DNA of 64,000 nt, from positions 124,001-188,000 of the forward strand of contig CANNEA010000003.1 of the NCBI GenBank assembly GCA_947503525.1, in the 5' to 3' direction. The DNA is from an uncultured Carboxylicivirga sp. (GTDB taxonomy: Bacteria; Bacteroidota; Bacteroidia; Bacteroidales; Marinilabiliaceae). The position numbers and the translations under genes were made by a program. The notes under the pieces are model-generated. The model worked only from the letters and a program-made list of their open reading frames with translations. It ran no database searches and was not told the origin of the DNA. Positions 46,360 through 55,840 of the stretch are shown piece by piece. Each line of letters begins with the position of its first letter. The first letter of the stretch is position 1.

Positions 46360-47514
46360 ATGAATACATCACGAAAAATTTATTTGCCTCCATTGAGTAT
46401 TGTTGGGCCTGATTCTCTTAAAGAATTAAAGGACGAGTTTATCTCAAGAGGATACAAAAAAGCCTTATTGGTAAGCGATAAGGTGTTGGTTGAAATGGGG
46501 CTCGCCGCTAGTGTAGAAGCAATCTTAAAGGAGGCTGAATTGGATTATATCCTTTATAATGATGTAAATCAGAATCCAACAGTTGATAATGTAAATGGAG
46601 GTCTAGAAGCTTTGCAGGATAACGCCTGTGATTGCATTGTAACCTTAGGCGGTGGCTCGCCGCAGGATTGTGGTAAGGCGATCGGGATTTTGGCTACCAA
46701 TGGTGGGGCTATTGAGGATTATGAAGGCATTCATGTGTCTAAAAAGAAGTCCTTGCCAATTATTGCTATAAATACTACAGCCGGTACAGCGAGTGAAATT
46801 ACCATTAACTATGTGATTACGGATGAGAAGCGAAAGGTAAAAATGGTGATGGTGGATAAAAACTGCCTGGTTGACATTGCGGTTAACGATCCATTGTTGA
46901 TGCTTAATAAACCAGCTGCCTTAACGGCTGCAACGGGTATGGATGCATTAACACATGCTATTGAAGCTTATGTTACAGCTGGAGCCTTTGAATGGTCCGA
47001 TGCTCTAGCCTTAAAAGCCATTAAGTTAATTGGTGAAAGCTTAAGAGATGCTGTTAAAGATGGAAGTAACGTTGAAGCCAGAAGCAAAATGGCCTGGGGA
47101 CAGTTTATAGCTGGTCAGGCATTTTCAAATTGTGGCTTAGGCTATGTTCATTCAATGGCACATCAGTTGGGAGGTTTTTATAATTTACCTCATGGGGTGT
47201 GTAATGCTATCTTATTGCCACATGTTGAAGCTTTTAATGCCGATGCTTGTGGGGATAAGTTCAGAGATGTAGCTGAAGCGATGGGAGTTGAAACAAAAGG
47301 TATGAGTACAGAAGAAGCTAATGCTGCTGCCATAAGTGCGATCAGAAAGCTTTCTGCCGATGTTGGTATTCCAAGCGGATTAAAGGAGCTTGGGGTTGAC
47401 GAAAAAGATATTGAATTAATGTCAAAAAATGCTTTACTTGACGTGTGTGCCGGAGGTAACCCCAAGACGGTTACTTTTGAAGATACGGTTAGTATCTATA
47501 CAGCAGCTCTTTAA
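46360..47514 (+). CDS. fucO: Lactaldehyde reductase (iron-dependent 1,2-propanediol oxidoreductase)
   Basis: A 384-residue group III iron-dependent alcohol dehydrogenase. The NAD-binding GGGSPQDCGKA follows the usual place. Iron ligands are Asp195 and His199 (GMDALTHAIEAY) and His264 and His278 (HSMAHQLGGFYNLPHG), at nearly the same numbers as in E. coli FucO. It reduces L-lactaldehyde from the aldolase step to 1,2-propanediol, regenerating NAD+ and indicating fermentative or microaerobic rhamnose use. It lies between the kinase and the tandem aldolase, 24 nt before the latter. Confidence 0.92.
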   Translation: MNTSRKIYLPPLSIVGPDSLKELKDEFISRGYKKALLVSDKVLVEMGLAASVEAILKEAELDYILYNDVNQNPTVDNVNGGLEALQDNACDCIVTLGGGSPQDCGKAIGILATNGGAIEDYEGIHVSKKKSLPIIAINTTAGTASEITINYVITDEKRKVKMVMVDKNCLVDIAVNDPLLMLNKPAALTAATGMDALTHAIEAYVTAGAFEWSDALALKAIKLIGESLRDAVKDGSNVEARSKMAWGQFIAGQAFSNCGLGYVHSMAHQLGGFYNLPHGVCNAILLPHVEAFNADACGDKFRDVAEAMGVETKGMSTEEANAAAISAIRKLSADVGIPSGLKELGVDEKDIELMSKNALLDVCAGGNPKTVTFEDTVSIYTAAL

Positions 47515-47538
47515 TTAAAAGAACGGATTTTTATCATT

Positions 47539-48837
47539 ATGAAACAACTGGATGTGAAGTTAATGCACCCCAAGGTGCAAATTACAAGGGTAATTAGTCG
47601 GATTTATAAAAATGGAATGACAACCACTTCAGGCGGTAATATTTCAATTAAAGACGAAAATGGAGATATATGGGTAACGCCATCAGCCATTGATAAAGGC
47701 ACTTTGACGGAAAAGGATATTATCTGTGTGAAAAAGGATGGAACCATTATTGGTGATCATAAACCATCATCGGAGTTTCCATTTCATAAAGCTATTTATG
47801 ATGTACGCCCTGAGATAAATGCGGTGATCCATGCTCATCCGCCGGCATTGGTATCATTTAGTATTGTACGTGATATACCAAATACAAATATTATTCCGCA
47901 AGCCAAAGAAATATGTGGAGCTATTGGCTATGCGCCATATGGTATGCCCGGAAGTGAAGAATTAGGAGAGAAGATTGCGGCACAGTTCAAAGGTAGTGAC
48001 AACATGGCCGTGATTATGGAAAATCATGGTACAGTGTTGGGTGGCTCGGATATGATGGATGCCTACACGCGTTTTGAAACACTTGAGTTTTGTGCAAGAA
48101 CGATCATTAATGCCAAAACCATTGGCGAACCTGTATATTTAACTGATCAGCAGATTAAGGAGTTTGAAGCGCAGGTTCCACATGATATTGCTAAAAACCA
48201 AGATGTTTCTTATCCACCTAAGGAGCGGGAGATTCGTCAGGAGATTTGCAATATTGTTCGTCGTGCTTGTGATCAGGGTTTAATGATCAGCTCATATGGA
48301 ACAGTATCTGTACGTTGGAAGGATAATGATTTTCTGATAACACCACCACATGTGGCGCGTTGGGACATTGTACCGGAAGACATTGTACAGATTAAAGGCG
48401 GTAACGCTGAAGTTGGGAAAACACCTAGTCGTTCTGTAGCTTTGCATCAAAAGATTTATGAGTTAAATCCGCATATCAATTCGATTATACTTACTCAGCC
48501 GCCTTATCTAATGGCCTATGGAACAACTGGAGTTAAGTTTGATGTAAGAACCATACCTGAAAGCTGGATTTTTCTTCAAGATGTACCTTGTCTGCCTTTT
48601 GGTGTACATTTTAATGATGGTAAAGCTATTCCGGAATTATTGAGTGAGTCAGTACCATCTGTATTAATCGCAAATGATTCATTTCTAGTGACAGGAGATA
48701 AACTTTTACAAACATTTGATCGCTTGGAAGTAGCTGAATTTAGTGCCAAATCGTTGGTAATGGGTGCTTCATTGGGAGATATGACGCCTATTGATGATGA
48801 GCAAGTTGAAGCCTTAAGAAAAAAGTTTCTTGGCTAA
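47539..48837 (+). CDS. Tandem class II aldolase/adducin protein with a degenerate second domain
   Basis: A 432-residue cytoplasmic protein made of two class II aldolase domains. Domain 1 (about 1-215) has an intact zinc site: His98 and His100 (VIHAHPP) and His163 (MENHGT), plus Ser-Glu-Phe (SSEFPFHKA). Domain 2 (about 225-432) keeps the fold (GLMISSYGTVSVRW, LHQKIYELNPHINSIIL), but the H-A-H motif has become L318-T319-Q320 and E-N-H has become A378-N379-D380, so it cannot hold zinc the same way. Rhamnulose-1-phosphate aldolase is the contextual role. Domain 2 may be structural, replacing half of a homotetramer. It is the last gene before a strong terminator. Confidence 0.82.
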   Translation: MKQLDVKLMHPKVQITRVISRIYKNGMTTTSGGNISIKDENGDIWVTPSAIDKGTLTEKDIICVKKDGTIIGDHKPSSEFPFHKAIYDVRPEINAVIHAHPPALVSFSIVRDIPNTNIIPQAKEICGAIGYAPYGMPGSEELGEKIAAQFKGSDNMAVIMENHGTVLGGSDMMDAYTRFETLEFCARTIINAKTIGEPVYLTDQQIKEFEAQVPHDIAKNQDVSYPPKEREIRQEICNIVRRACDQGLMISSYGTVSVRWKDNDFLITPPHVARWDIVPEDIVQIKGGNAEVGKTPSRSVALHQKIYELNPHINSIILTQPPYLMAYGTTGVKFDVRTIPESWIFLQDVPCLPFGVHFNDGKAIPELLSESVPSVLIANDSFLVTGDKLLQTFDRLEVAEFSAKSLVMGASLGDMTPIDDEQVEALRKKFLG

Positions 48838-48863
48838 TTATTATAGTTCAAACAGAAATCTTG

Positions 48864-48889
48864 AAAGGTGAGCCCAAAAGCTCACCTTT
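48864..48889 (+). terminator. Intrinsic terminator of the rhamnose operon
   Basis: AAAGGTGAGC (48864-48873), loop CCAAAA, then GCTCACCTTT (48880-48889) with further T: a perfect 10-bp stem 27 nt after the tandem aldolase stop codon. It closes the rhaT-to-aldolase operon. Confidence 0.88.
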
Positions 48890-49238
48890 TAAGTTTAGTA
48901 TAAGCTTTAGTTTTTTATGTTGTTACAGGTTTCTTGAGAGGAAGAGTAAATGATTTTTGTACAGTATTCGTAAAAGCTAGGATATAGTGGCTAGTAAATA
49001 TGAAGTATATTTTTGTCAGTTTTAGTCATAAGCGGGTAATCTGTTGATGAATTTTTATCTCAAAATGATGTTTTTGTTCATGCTTGGCCTAATTGTTCAA
49101 AAAGTTGCCATTCACTTTTATACAATTAAATGAATGAAGTCTTATTTTCACTTAGCTTAATGCTTCATTAATGATTTATTACTATTGGCAATTTATTTGA
49201 TATGAAATTTGAGTTGTGATTTAGTAAAACATTTAAAT
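48890..49238 (+). promoter_or_regulatory. 349-nt gap before the sulfatase gene, probably holding its promoter
   Basis: AT-rich non-coding DNA. TATTTTTG at 49008-49015 fits the TAnnTTTG -7 consensus, but no good -33 element precedes it. Part of the match lies in a short frame starting ATGAAGTATATTTTTGTC (MKYIFV...) that stops after 15 codons and may be the dead start of a lost secreted protein. Since a terminator precedes this gap, a promoter must lie here or the downstream block depends on read-through. Confidence 0.35.
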
Positions 49239-50762
49239 ATGATCCAGTTAAATATTCAAGCATACAGGTGTCTGCAATTTCTATTCTTAGTTACGATGTT
49301 GATTTTCTCTTCCTGTGGAATTAAAACGAAAGACACTTTGAAACAAAGTGCTTTAAACCCAAATGTGCTGTTTATTGCGGTTGACGATTTAAACTCGTGG
49401 ATAGGTTGTTTGAATAATTATTCAAATACTAAAACGCCAAACATTGATAAACTCGCTGCACAAGGTGTATTGTTTTCAAATGCTCATTGTCAAGCCCCTT
49501 TATGTGGACCTTCAAGAGCTTCGATAATGACTGGTTTACGTCCATCAACTACTGGGATTTACGGTATGATTCATGATGATAATATCCGTAGAGAAGGAAA
49601 CGTGGTGACTAAAGATGTTATTTTCCTTCCGGAGTATTTTAAGAAACATGGATATCACACAATGGGTATTGGTAAGCTATTTCATACGCATGCACCGGAT
49701 AGTGTGTTTGATGAATCAGGTGGACGAGTGAAAGGATTTGGTCCATTACCGGAAAAACGCTTTGTGTGGGATGGACGAGGAAATGCTGATAAAAAGAGGT
49801 ATGGAAAAACCAGTACGGACTGGGGTGCTTTTCCCGATCAGGATTCTTTAATGCCTGATCATCAGTCGGTGGATTGGGTAATTGAACGATTAAATAGGCA
49901 ATACAATAAGTCTTTTTTTATGGGGCTTGGATTTCTTCGTCCACATGTGCCATTGTATGTTCCTCAAAAGTGGTTTGATCTTCATCCGCTTGATGGTATT
50001 GATGTGGCACCTTATCAATCTGATGATTTAGATGATGTACCACCTGTAGCATTAAAGTTAAATGACTTGCCAATGATGCCGTCTACCGAATGGGCTCGTG
50101 AAACAGGAGAATGGAAGAAAATTATTCAAGCCTATCTGGCCTGCGTCAGTTTTGTCGATTACGAAATAGGACGAGTGATGAAAGCTCTGGCAGAGAGTCA
50201 ATATTCTGATAATACGGTGATCGTTTTATGGTCAGATCATGGTTATCGCCTAGGCGAAAAAGGAACCTTTGCTAAGCACGCACTTTGGGAACCAGCCACC
50301 AAAGCACCATTAATATTTGCAGCACCAGGCCTGCCCAAAGGGAAAGTGGTTAACTCTCCGGCTGAGATGTTATCTATTTATCCGACGCTAATTGATTTGT
50401 GCGAATTACCTGTCAATGGTAAATTAGAAGGAAGAAGTTTGAAAGCAGTAATGATGAAAGATGCTGAGGATACTAATGCTTCTGCAATTTGTACCTTTGG
50501 TATGAATAACCATGGTATAAAAGCAAAAGGATTCAGATATATCCGATATGAGGATGGGGAAGAAGAGCTTTATGATCATTCCGTTGATCCGAATGAATGG
50601 ACTAATCAAGCCCATAATTTAATTTACCAAAACAAAATCGAAGAATTAAGAACCATGGTGCCAAAGATTAATGCCAAATGGGATTCGTTATCGGGGTATA
50701 ACTTCCAACCTTATTTTGTAGAGCAAAAGGCACTGGTTTTAAATGATATGAATGTCAGATAA
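49239..50762 (+). CDS. Iduronate-2-sulfatase-like sulfatase, lipoprotein
   Basis: A 507-residue sulfatase. The start is the ATG at 49239; the TTG at 49209 is unlikely. The lipoprotein signal runs LFLVTMLIFSSC. The motif is CGPSR with Cys89. IAVDDLNSWIGC supplies the Asp pair, FFMGLGFLRPHVPLYVP and LWSDHGYRLGEKGTFAKH the other ligands, typical of the iduronate-2-sulfatase-like branch. It is the same broad type as the one at 35970-37358 but with a canonical Pro in the maturation motif. It is 39 nt before the GH105 gene and together they would expose and trim unsaturated uronyl ends. Confidence 0.88.
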   Translation: MIQLNIQAYRCLQFLFLVTMLIFSSCGIKTKDTLKQSALNPNVLFIAVDDLNSWIGCLNNYSNTKTPNIDKLAAQGVLFSNAHCQAPLCGPSRASIMTGLRPSTTGIYGMIHDDNIRREGNVVTKDVIFLPEYFKKHGYHTMGIGKLFHTHAPDSVFDESGGRVKGFGPLPEKRFVWDGRGNADKKRYGKTSTDWGAFPDQDSLMPDHQSVDWVIERLNRQYNKSFFMGLGFLRPHVPLYVPQKWFDLHPLDGIDVAPYQSDDLDDVPPVALKLNDLPMMPSTEWARETGEWKKIIQAYLACVSFVDYEIGRVMKALAESQYSDNTVIVLWSDHGYRLGEKGTFAKHALWEPATKAPLIFAAPGLPKGKVVNSPAEMLSIYPTLIDLCELPVNGKLEGRSLKAVMMKDAEDTNASAICTFGMNNHGIKAKGFRYIRYEDGEEELYDHSVDPNEWTNQAHNLIYQNKIEELRTMVPKINAKWDSLSGYNFQPYFVEQKALVLNDMNVR

Positions 50763-50801
50763 AAATTGAAATAGCATTTAAATAACGTAAATAGTAAAGA
50801 G

Positions 50802-51917
50802 ATGAAATCATTGTTGTTAGTATCATTTTTTGTTTTCATGGGTGTTTTCGCATCGGCACAACAGGTAAGTCCTGAAGATGTGAAAAAGGATATGAAACTG
50901 GTAGCCGATTGGCAAATTGAACATTTTCGTGATGTGTTTAGTAATTTCAAAGGCGAGCCGCATCATCACCTGCATTGGACCAATGGGGCACTTTATATAG
51001 GTATGGTTAAATGGGCTCAAATGGCCGATGATGATACTTACTGGGAGTGGATGAAGCAAATTGGAGAAGAGAATAAGTGGAAATTACACAATAGGATGTA
51101 TCATGCTGACGATCATACGGTAGGTCAAATGTATATTGAACTTTACCGCAAGTATGGCGATAAGAACATGATTGCTCCAACCAAAGAACAACTACGGTAT
51201 ATCAAGTTTCACCCGGCAAAAACTTCTTTACAATGGGTAGGTAATAAAAACTATAAGCACGATAGATGGAGCTGGTGCGATGCCTTGTTTATGTCGCCTC
51301 CAGTGTGGGCTAAATTATATAAAGAAACTGGTGATCAATTGTACCTTGATTTCATGATGGCCGAGTTTAAAGCCACTACTGACTTTTTATTTGATAAAAA
51401 GGAAAGCTTGTACTATCGCGACCAAAGCTATATGGGCAAATTGGATAATGGCACTAAAATATTTTGGGGACGTGGAAATGGATGGGTTCTTGGAGGACTT
51501 GTAAATGTTATGGAAGAGCTAGATCCTGCATCAAAAGAGTACAAGTATTTCTTGAAAATCTTTAAAAAGATGTCAGCCAAGTTAATTGAAATTCAAACAG
51601 AAGACGGGCATTGGGCCATGAGTTTGCTGGGTGATGAGTTTTATCCAACACCTGAAACCAGTGGTTCTGCATTCTATACTTTTGGTTTAGCTTGGGGTAT
51701 TAATCAAGGAATACTTGATAGAGAGAAATATGAGCCTGCTGTTATGAAAGCATGGAATTCATTGGTGAGCCATATTACCAAAGACGGTATGTTGGGATAT
51801 GTGCAGCCAATTGGAGCGGCACCTGGTAAAGCCTGGGCTGATAAGACTGAAGTGTATGGTACAGGAGCTTTTCTTAGCGCAGGTTCAGAGGTTTATAAGC
51901 TTGTTGGCGGTAAATAA
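50802..51917 (+). CDS. GH105 unsaturated uronyl hydrolase
   Basis: A 371-residue secreted enzyme (signal ends near SAQQ) with the (alpha/alpha)6 barrel of GH105/YteR-type hydrolases. SWCDALFMSPPVW carries Asp160, equivalent to the catalytic Asp of YteR, and YHADDHTVGQMYIELY the second conserved Asp. GRGNGWVLGG and ETSGSAFYTFGLAWG are family motifs. It hydrates and releases the 4,5-unsaturated uronic acid left on the non-reducing end by ulvan lyases, so it acts directly after the lyases encoded at 1-1530 and 9492-11498. Rhamnogalacturonan use is the other family option, and the sulfatases argue against it here. Confidence 0.9.
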   Translation: MKSLLLVSFFVFMGVFASAQQVSPEDVKKDMKLVADWQIEHFRDVFSNFKGEPHHHLHWTNGALYIGMVKWAQMADDDTYWEWMKQIGEENKWKLHNRMYHADDHTVGQMYIELYRKYGDKNMIAPTKEQLRYIKFHPAKTSLQWVGNKNYKHDRWSWCDALFMSPPVWAKLYKETGDQLYLDFMMAEFKATTDFLFDKKESLYYRDQSYMGKLDNGTKIFWGRGNGWVLGGLVNVMEELDPASKEYKYFLKIFKKMSAKLIEIQTEDGHWAMSLLGDEFYPTPETSGSAFYTFGLAWGINQGILDREKYEPAVMKAWNSLVSHITKDGMLGYVQPIGAAPGKAWADKTEVYGTGAFLSAGSEVYKLVGGK

Positions 51918-51926
51918 AAATTCGTT

Positions 51927-51949
51927 AAGTCTTTTTAAAAAAAAGACTT
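51927..51949 (+). terminator. A/T-rich hairpin after GH105
   Basis: AAGTCTTTTT pairs with AAAAAGACTT around a 3-nt loop, 9 nt after the GH105 stop codon. The stem is weak but perfect, and a second hairpin follows at 51978-52007. Confidence 0.5.
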
Positions 51950-51977
51950 TGTAACCAAATCTAAAGGTAAAGTAATG

Positions 51978-52007
51978 AGGGAGTTTAATCAATGTGTTTA
52001 ACTCCCT
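51978..52007 (+). terminator. Second hairpin after GH105
   Basis: AGGGAGTT (51978-51985) pairs with AACTCCCT (52000-52007), followed by TAATTATT. It backs up the weaker hairpin just upstream and makes it likely that the next GH78 gene has its own promoter. Confidence 0.55.
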
Positions 52008-52068
52008 TAATTATTAGTGTTCGTCTCATATTTATTGAAGGAACTTTAATGCATTTTATAAGATTAAT

Positions 52069-54909
52069 ATGAAATTACATTTTGTTTTTATTTTTCTAAT
52101 GGTCTGTCATTTGATTGTTGGCCAAGAACTTGAATTCACGAAATTAACTTGTAATTCTCAGGTCAATCCACTAGCAATTGAATCGGAGAAACCGATGCTT
52201 TCATGGATACTCGAAGCTGGCGGATATAATCGAGAACAAACAGCGTATCAAGTTTTGGTGGCTTCAAATTTAGATGACTTATCAGAAGGTGAGGCCAATA
52301 TGTGGAACTCTGGTAAAGTAGAAAGCTCACAATCTATTCATGTTAAATATTTTGGCCAAAAATTAGAGCCAATGCATCAGTATTGGTGGAAAGTAAGGAT
52401 ATGGGATGAAAAAAATGTTGTTACAGATTGGTCACCTGTGAATACTTTCGAAATGGGTCTGATGCATCCCGTCAATTGGGGCGATTCGAAATGGATTAGT
52501 TTAAGTGAGGATAAGCGTAGTTCAGAATATCGATTCCGTGATTATAAAACAGGTGGGATGAAGGAGTCACAAAAAGTGTCAAGTCAGGCGGTTGGATATT
52601 TTAGGAATGAAATTGAAGTAAAGAAAAAAGTGAAAAATGCTCGAGCCTATATATGCGGTTTAGGATATTACGAGTTATATATTAATGGAGAGAAGACTGG
52701 TGATCATGTTCTGGATCCGGCTCCCTCAAATTACGATAAGCAGGCATATTATGTGACCTATGATGTTACCCATCAGCTTAAAAATGGAACAAATGCCATT
52801 GGTATCATCCTTGGGAATGGATTTTATGGTCAAAATATATCATGGAAACGTGATCCTGAGTCCGAAAAAGATTTGTCGTATGGAGTTCCTGCTGCCCGGA
52901 TGTTGATTACGCTTACCTATGAAGATGAATCGCAAGCTCACTTTTACACTGATGATAATTGGAAGAATTCAACTGGTCCAATAGTATTCGATAATATTTA
53001 TGGTGGTGACACCTATGATGCCCGTTATGAAATTGCGGACTGGAATACCATTGGTTTCAATGATAAAAAGTGGACAAAGGTAAAAACAGTTTCACCAAAA
53101 ATCAGCAAGGTAAGTGCCAATCAAATGCCGCCAATTCGCAAGTTGATGGAATTAGAACCTCAGCGTGTCTTTAAGTCTGTTAAAGGCAACTGGATTGTTG
53201 ATTTTGGACAGAATATCTCTGGTTGGGTAAAAATTAATGTAAATGAAAAAAAGGGTCAAGTCATTAATATTATACCAACAGAAGCATTAACACAATCGGG
53301 TGATGATATTTACCCAGGATCTACAGGGGGCGGGGCCAATGGAATGTCTCAGTTATATCAGTATATATGTAAAGGCAAGGGGGTAGAAAGTTGGGAACCC
53401 AAGTTTTCGTACCATGGTTTCCGTTATGCAGAAATTACCGGAATATCATCTAAGCCAGATGCTGAAATGATAAAAACCGTGTTAGTAGCCACCGACGTTG
53501 AGCAAAAAGGAAGCTTCAGTTGTTCTGATCCTTTATTAAATAAGATGGATACCATAAGCAGATGGACCATTGTTGATAATCTACATGGCATACCCGAAGA
53601 TTGTCCGCATCGCGAGAAATGTGGATGGTTAGGCGATGCCCATGCTTTTTGTGAGTATGCTTTATATAATTACGAAATGGGTAACTTCTATAAAAAGTAT
53701 ATGGAAGATATCCGCACGCAAAGAAAATTAGTTAATGGAAATGATGACTCAGGGGAAAAGTTTCGTGTACCAACTATGATTGCTCCAGGAAAGCGAACTT
53801 CAAGCATTGCCAAGCTTGATTGGGGTATCGCAGCAATCTACTTGCCTTGGTATAATTATGTGTATTATGGCGATTCTACCATTGTTGTGGATTACTATGA
53901 GGACATGAAGGAGCTTACCAATTACTATCTATCTTTTAAGAACGATAAAGGCATTATTGATAATGGCATGGGTGATTGGTGTCCTCCCCGTTGGGATAGG
54001 AAGCGAAATCCGAAAGCTATGGAGTGTCATCCAGTAGTATCGGCCAATGCCTATTTTTATGATATATTAGGCATTATGCAGAGGTTTGCAACTATGAATA
54101 ATGATCATGACTATGAAGCTAAGATGAAAAACGAAAAGGCATCTTTGTACGAAGCTTTTAATGCTGAATATCTGAAAGAAATTCCGATGTCTCCACACAG
54201 TTGGTATGGCAGTCAGACGGCCACCGTTATGGCATTGCAATTTGGTATAGTACCCGATAATAAATTAGAATCAGTTGTAAATGGTTTGGCGTATAATATA
54301 AAGGCGGTGAAAGGAGGTCATCATTCTACAGGCATACATGGTAATCGATACATCTATACTGTATTGAACAAATATGGAAAGGCTAATTTGGCTCATGAAA
54401 TATTAACCACACCCACTTATCCAAGTCAGACATATGTAATGAACTATGGTTTTACAACATGGCCAGAGCGACAGTTTTTTTGGGAAGATATGGATGGCTT
54501 AAGTAATTCGCTTAATCACCCTATGCACAGTGGCTTTGCAGCTTATTTCTATGAAATGATTGGTGGGATTAAAGCCTCTTTTGATGCGCCTGGTTATAAG
54601 GAGTTTGTTGTGAATCCAATTGCTCAAAAAAACATAACTCAAGCCAGAGTTAAAGTGCCAAGTCCTTATGGTAATATTAAATCGGATTGGGAGGTAAAAG
54701 GTGATAGTATTTATCTGGACTTGTACGTGCCATTTAATACGTCTTGTATTATAGTGGTATCCGAGAAAGAATTGAATTCTCTCCATATCAAAGGTATGAA
54801 AAATAGTAACCTTCAAATACTAAAGGAATCAATGAAGGAAGAAGAAAAATCCATTGTTTTAGGTTCAGGAACGTATCAGTTATCATATCTGTTCGATAAG
54901 AAATTCTGA
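52069..54909 (+). CDS. GH78 alpha-L-rhamnosidase
   Basis: A 946-residue secreted protein (signal MKLHFVFIFLMVCHLIVG). The full GH78 order is N-terminal FnIII (TCNSQVNPLAIESEKPMLSW), domain N with YICGLGYYELYINGEKTGDH, a concanavalin-like domain, the alpha barrel and the C-terminal beta domain. The acidic signature DCPHREKCGWLGD gives Asp511, Glu516 and Asp523 with canonical spacing. TTWPERQFFWEDMDG carries distal acidic residues. It is the last carbohydrate-active gene of the locus; the mobile element begins about 160 nt later. Confidence 0.92.
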   Translation: MKLHFVFIFLMVCHLIVGQELEFTKLTCNSQVNPLAIESEKPMLSWILEAGGYNREQTAYQVLVASNLDDLSEGEANMWNSGKVESSQSIHVKYFGQKLEPMHQYWWKVRIWDEKNVVTDWSPVNTFEMGLMHPVNWGDSKWISLSEDKRSSEYRFRDYKTGGMKESQKVSSQAVGYFRNEIEVKKKVKNARAYICGLGYYELYINGEKTGDHVLDPAPSNYDKQAYYVTYDVTHQLKNGTNAIGIILGNGFYGQNISWKRDPESEKDLSYGVPAARMLITLTYEDESQAHFYTDDNWKNSTGPIVFDNIYGGDTYDARYEIADWNTIGFNDKKWTKVKTVSPKISKVSANQMPPIRKLMELEPQRVFKSVKGNWIVDFGQNISGWVKINVNEKKGQVINIIPTEALTQSGDDIYPGSTGGGANGMSQLYQYICKGKGVESWEPKFSYHGFRYAEITGISSKPDAEMIKTVLVATDVEQKGSFSCSDPLLNKMDTISRWTIVDNLHGIPEDCPHREKCGWLGDAHAFCEYALYNYEMGNFYKKYMEDIRTQRKLVNGNDDSGEKFRVPTMIAPGKRTSSIAKLDWGIAAIYLPWYNYVYYGDSTIVVDYYEDMKELTNYYLSFKNDKGIIDNGMGDWCPPRWDRKRNPKAMECHPVVSANAYFYDILGIMQRFATMNNDHDYEAKMKNEKASLYEAFNAEYLKEIPMSPHSWYGSQTATVMALQFGIVPDNKLESVVNGLAYNIKAVKGGHHSTGIHGNRYIYTVLNKYGKANLAHEILTTPTYPSQTYVMNYGFTTWPERQFFWEDMDGLSNSLNHPMHSGFAAYFYEMIGGIKASFDAPGYKEFVVNPIAQKNITQARVKVPSPYGNIKSDWEVKGDSIYLDLYVPFNTSCIIVVSEKELNSLHIKGMKNSNLQILKESMKEEEKSIVLGSGTYQLSYLFDKKF

Positions 54910-55012
54910 TATCTAAAGCAACCGATTTTTAAATGGTCATATTCTTTATTTTGATGGAGGTATATTGGCCAATTTTGAGTTGATCGATATATTGAGATTT
55001 AAGTTATTACAA

Positions 55013-55054
55013 AATAGCGCAACAAATAGATAACTACCTACTTGTTGTGCTATT
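55013..55054 (+). terminator. Hairpin terminator after the last GH78 gene
   Basis: AATAGCGCAACAA (55013-55025) pairs with TTGTTGTGCTATT (55042-55054), with one G-T wobble and a 16-nt loop, 104 nt after the GH78 stop codon. It could also serve the minus-strand rteC remnant that ends at 55066. Confidence 0.6.
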
Positions 55055-55065
55055 GCTATCATTTT

Positions 55066-55523
55066 CTATTCCTCTTTTAACTTATCTAATAATCTTTGTT
55101 TCGTTTTATCGCTAAAAACCGTTGAGTTCTTCTTTCTGTTTTTGATATCAATAAATGAGCGGTATATATCAAAGTCTGGTAAATCTATTAAGGTGCCTAA
55201 TATTTCAACCAGTTCTTTAATATCAAAGTTACCATGGTTGGCATTTGGTTTAAATAATGCATAGATGTGTTCTGTTGCTTCAATATGCGTGCCTATCGGT
55301 TTCAGGGAGTTATGGAACTACAAACTTTAATAGTCTGGCCACTTTTAAATGTCTCATTTTCATGTTTATAATACTCGATCATCATTTTAAAAACTTTAAA
55401 TCGAGGATATAAATAATCTTTACATGTAGCAAAATTCTCATCGTATCGCGTTATTGTTGATTTAAATTCGTTTATCTCCGTTATAAATTGAGCATAACAT
55501 TCTTTCTAACTAGGGTAGTTCAT
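55066..55523 (-). pseudogene. rteC remnant (regulator of conjugative/mobilizable elements)
   Basis: The minus strand from ATG 55523 reads MNYPS, a TAG (55508-55506), then KECYAQFITEINEFKSTITR... to CSSITP and a TGA. After a shift near 55305 it continues in the next frame as LKPIGTHIEATEHIYALFK, NANHGNFDIKELVEIL and FDIYRSFIDIKNRKKNS to the TAG at 55066. The second half is a recognisable RteC C-terminus (E..IYAL....HGN.DIK.......L.DFYR....I..RK). RteC controls excision and transfer genes of CTnDOT-like elements. One nonsense codon and one frameshift make it non-functional. Confidence 0.65.
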
Positions 55524-55840
55524 GGATAAGAGTTAAAAAATAAACAAAAAGAAGATTAAAAGTTTTATAAATCACAATATTGGTATTTTTTAGATCAAAT
55601 AAGTTTGTATTTGATAAATTAAAAATATTATGAGGTTAAATTGGAATGTCTTTTGATAAGTGTAATGGGCATTCTATCAAGTAAATAATGCTATTATTCA
55701 CGAGATGTTATTGAAGTTAAATTAGTATCTGTAATACTAAAATAAAAATATTTTCCCCAACTTGGGTAGACCTTGGGATTTTTTTCGAAAAACGCTTCTG
55801 AACTTTGAGGATTAACCAATTCTCATTAAAACGAAACATT
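55524..55840 (+). promoter_or_regulatory. Divergent regulatory gap with a CCCAACTTGGG palindrome
   Basis: 317 nt without a gene, between the rteC remnant and the excisionase-like gene. It holds CCCAACTTGGG (55756-55766) followed by a second CTTGGG at 55772-55777. The same palindrome recurs twice in the gap before mobC, so this is a candidate operator or element-specific site. The rest is plain AT-rich sequence. Confidence 0.4.

Noticed and set aside
48999-49046. Possible short gene starting MKYIFVSFSHKRVIC
   Set aside because: Stops after 15 codons; at most a dead signal-peptide start, kept only as a note in the intergenic entry.
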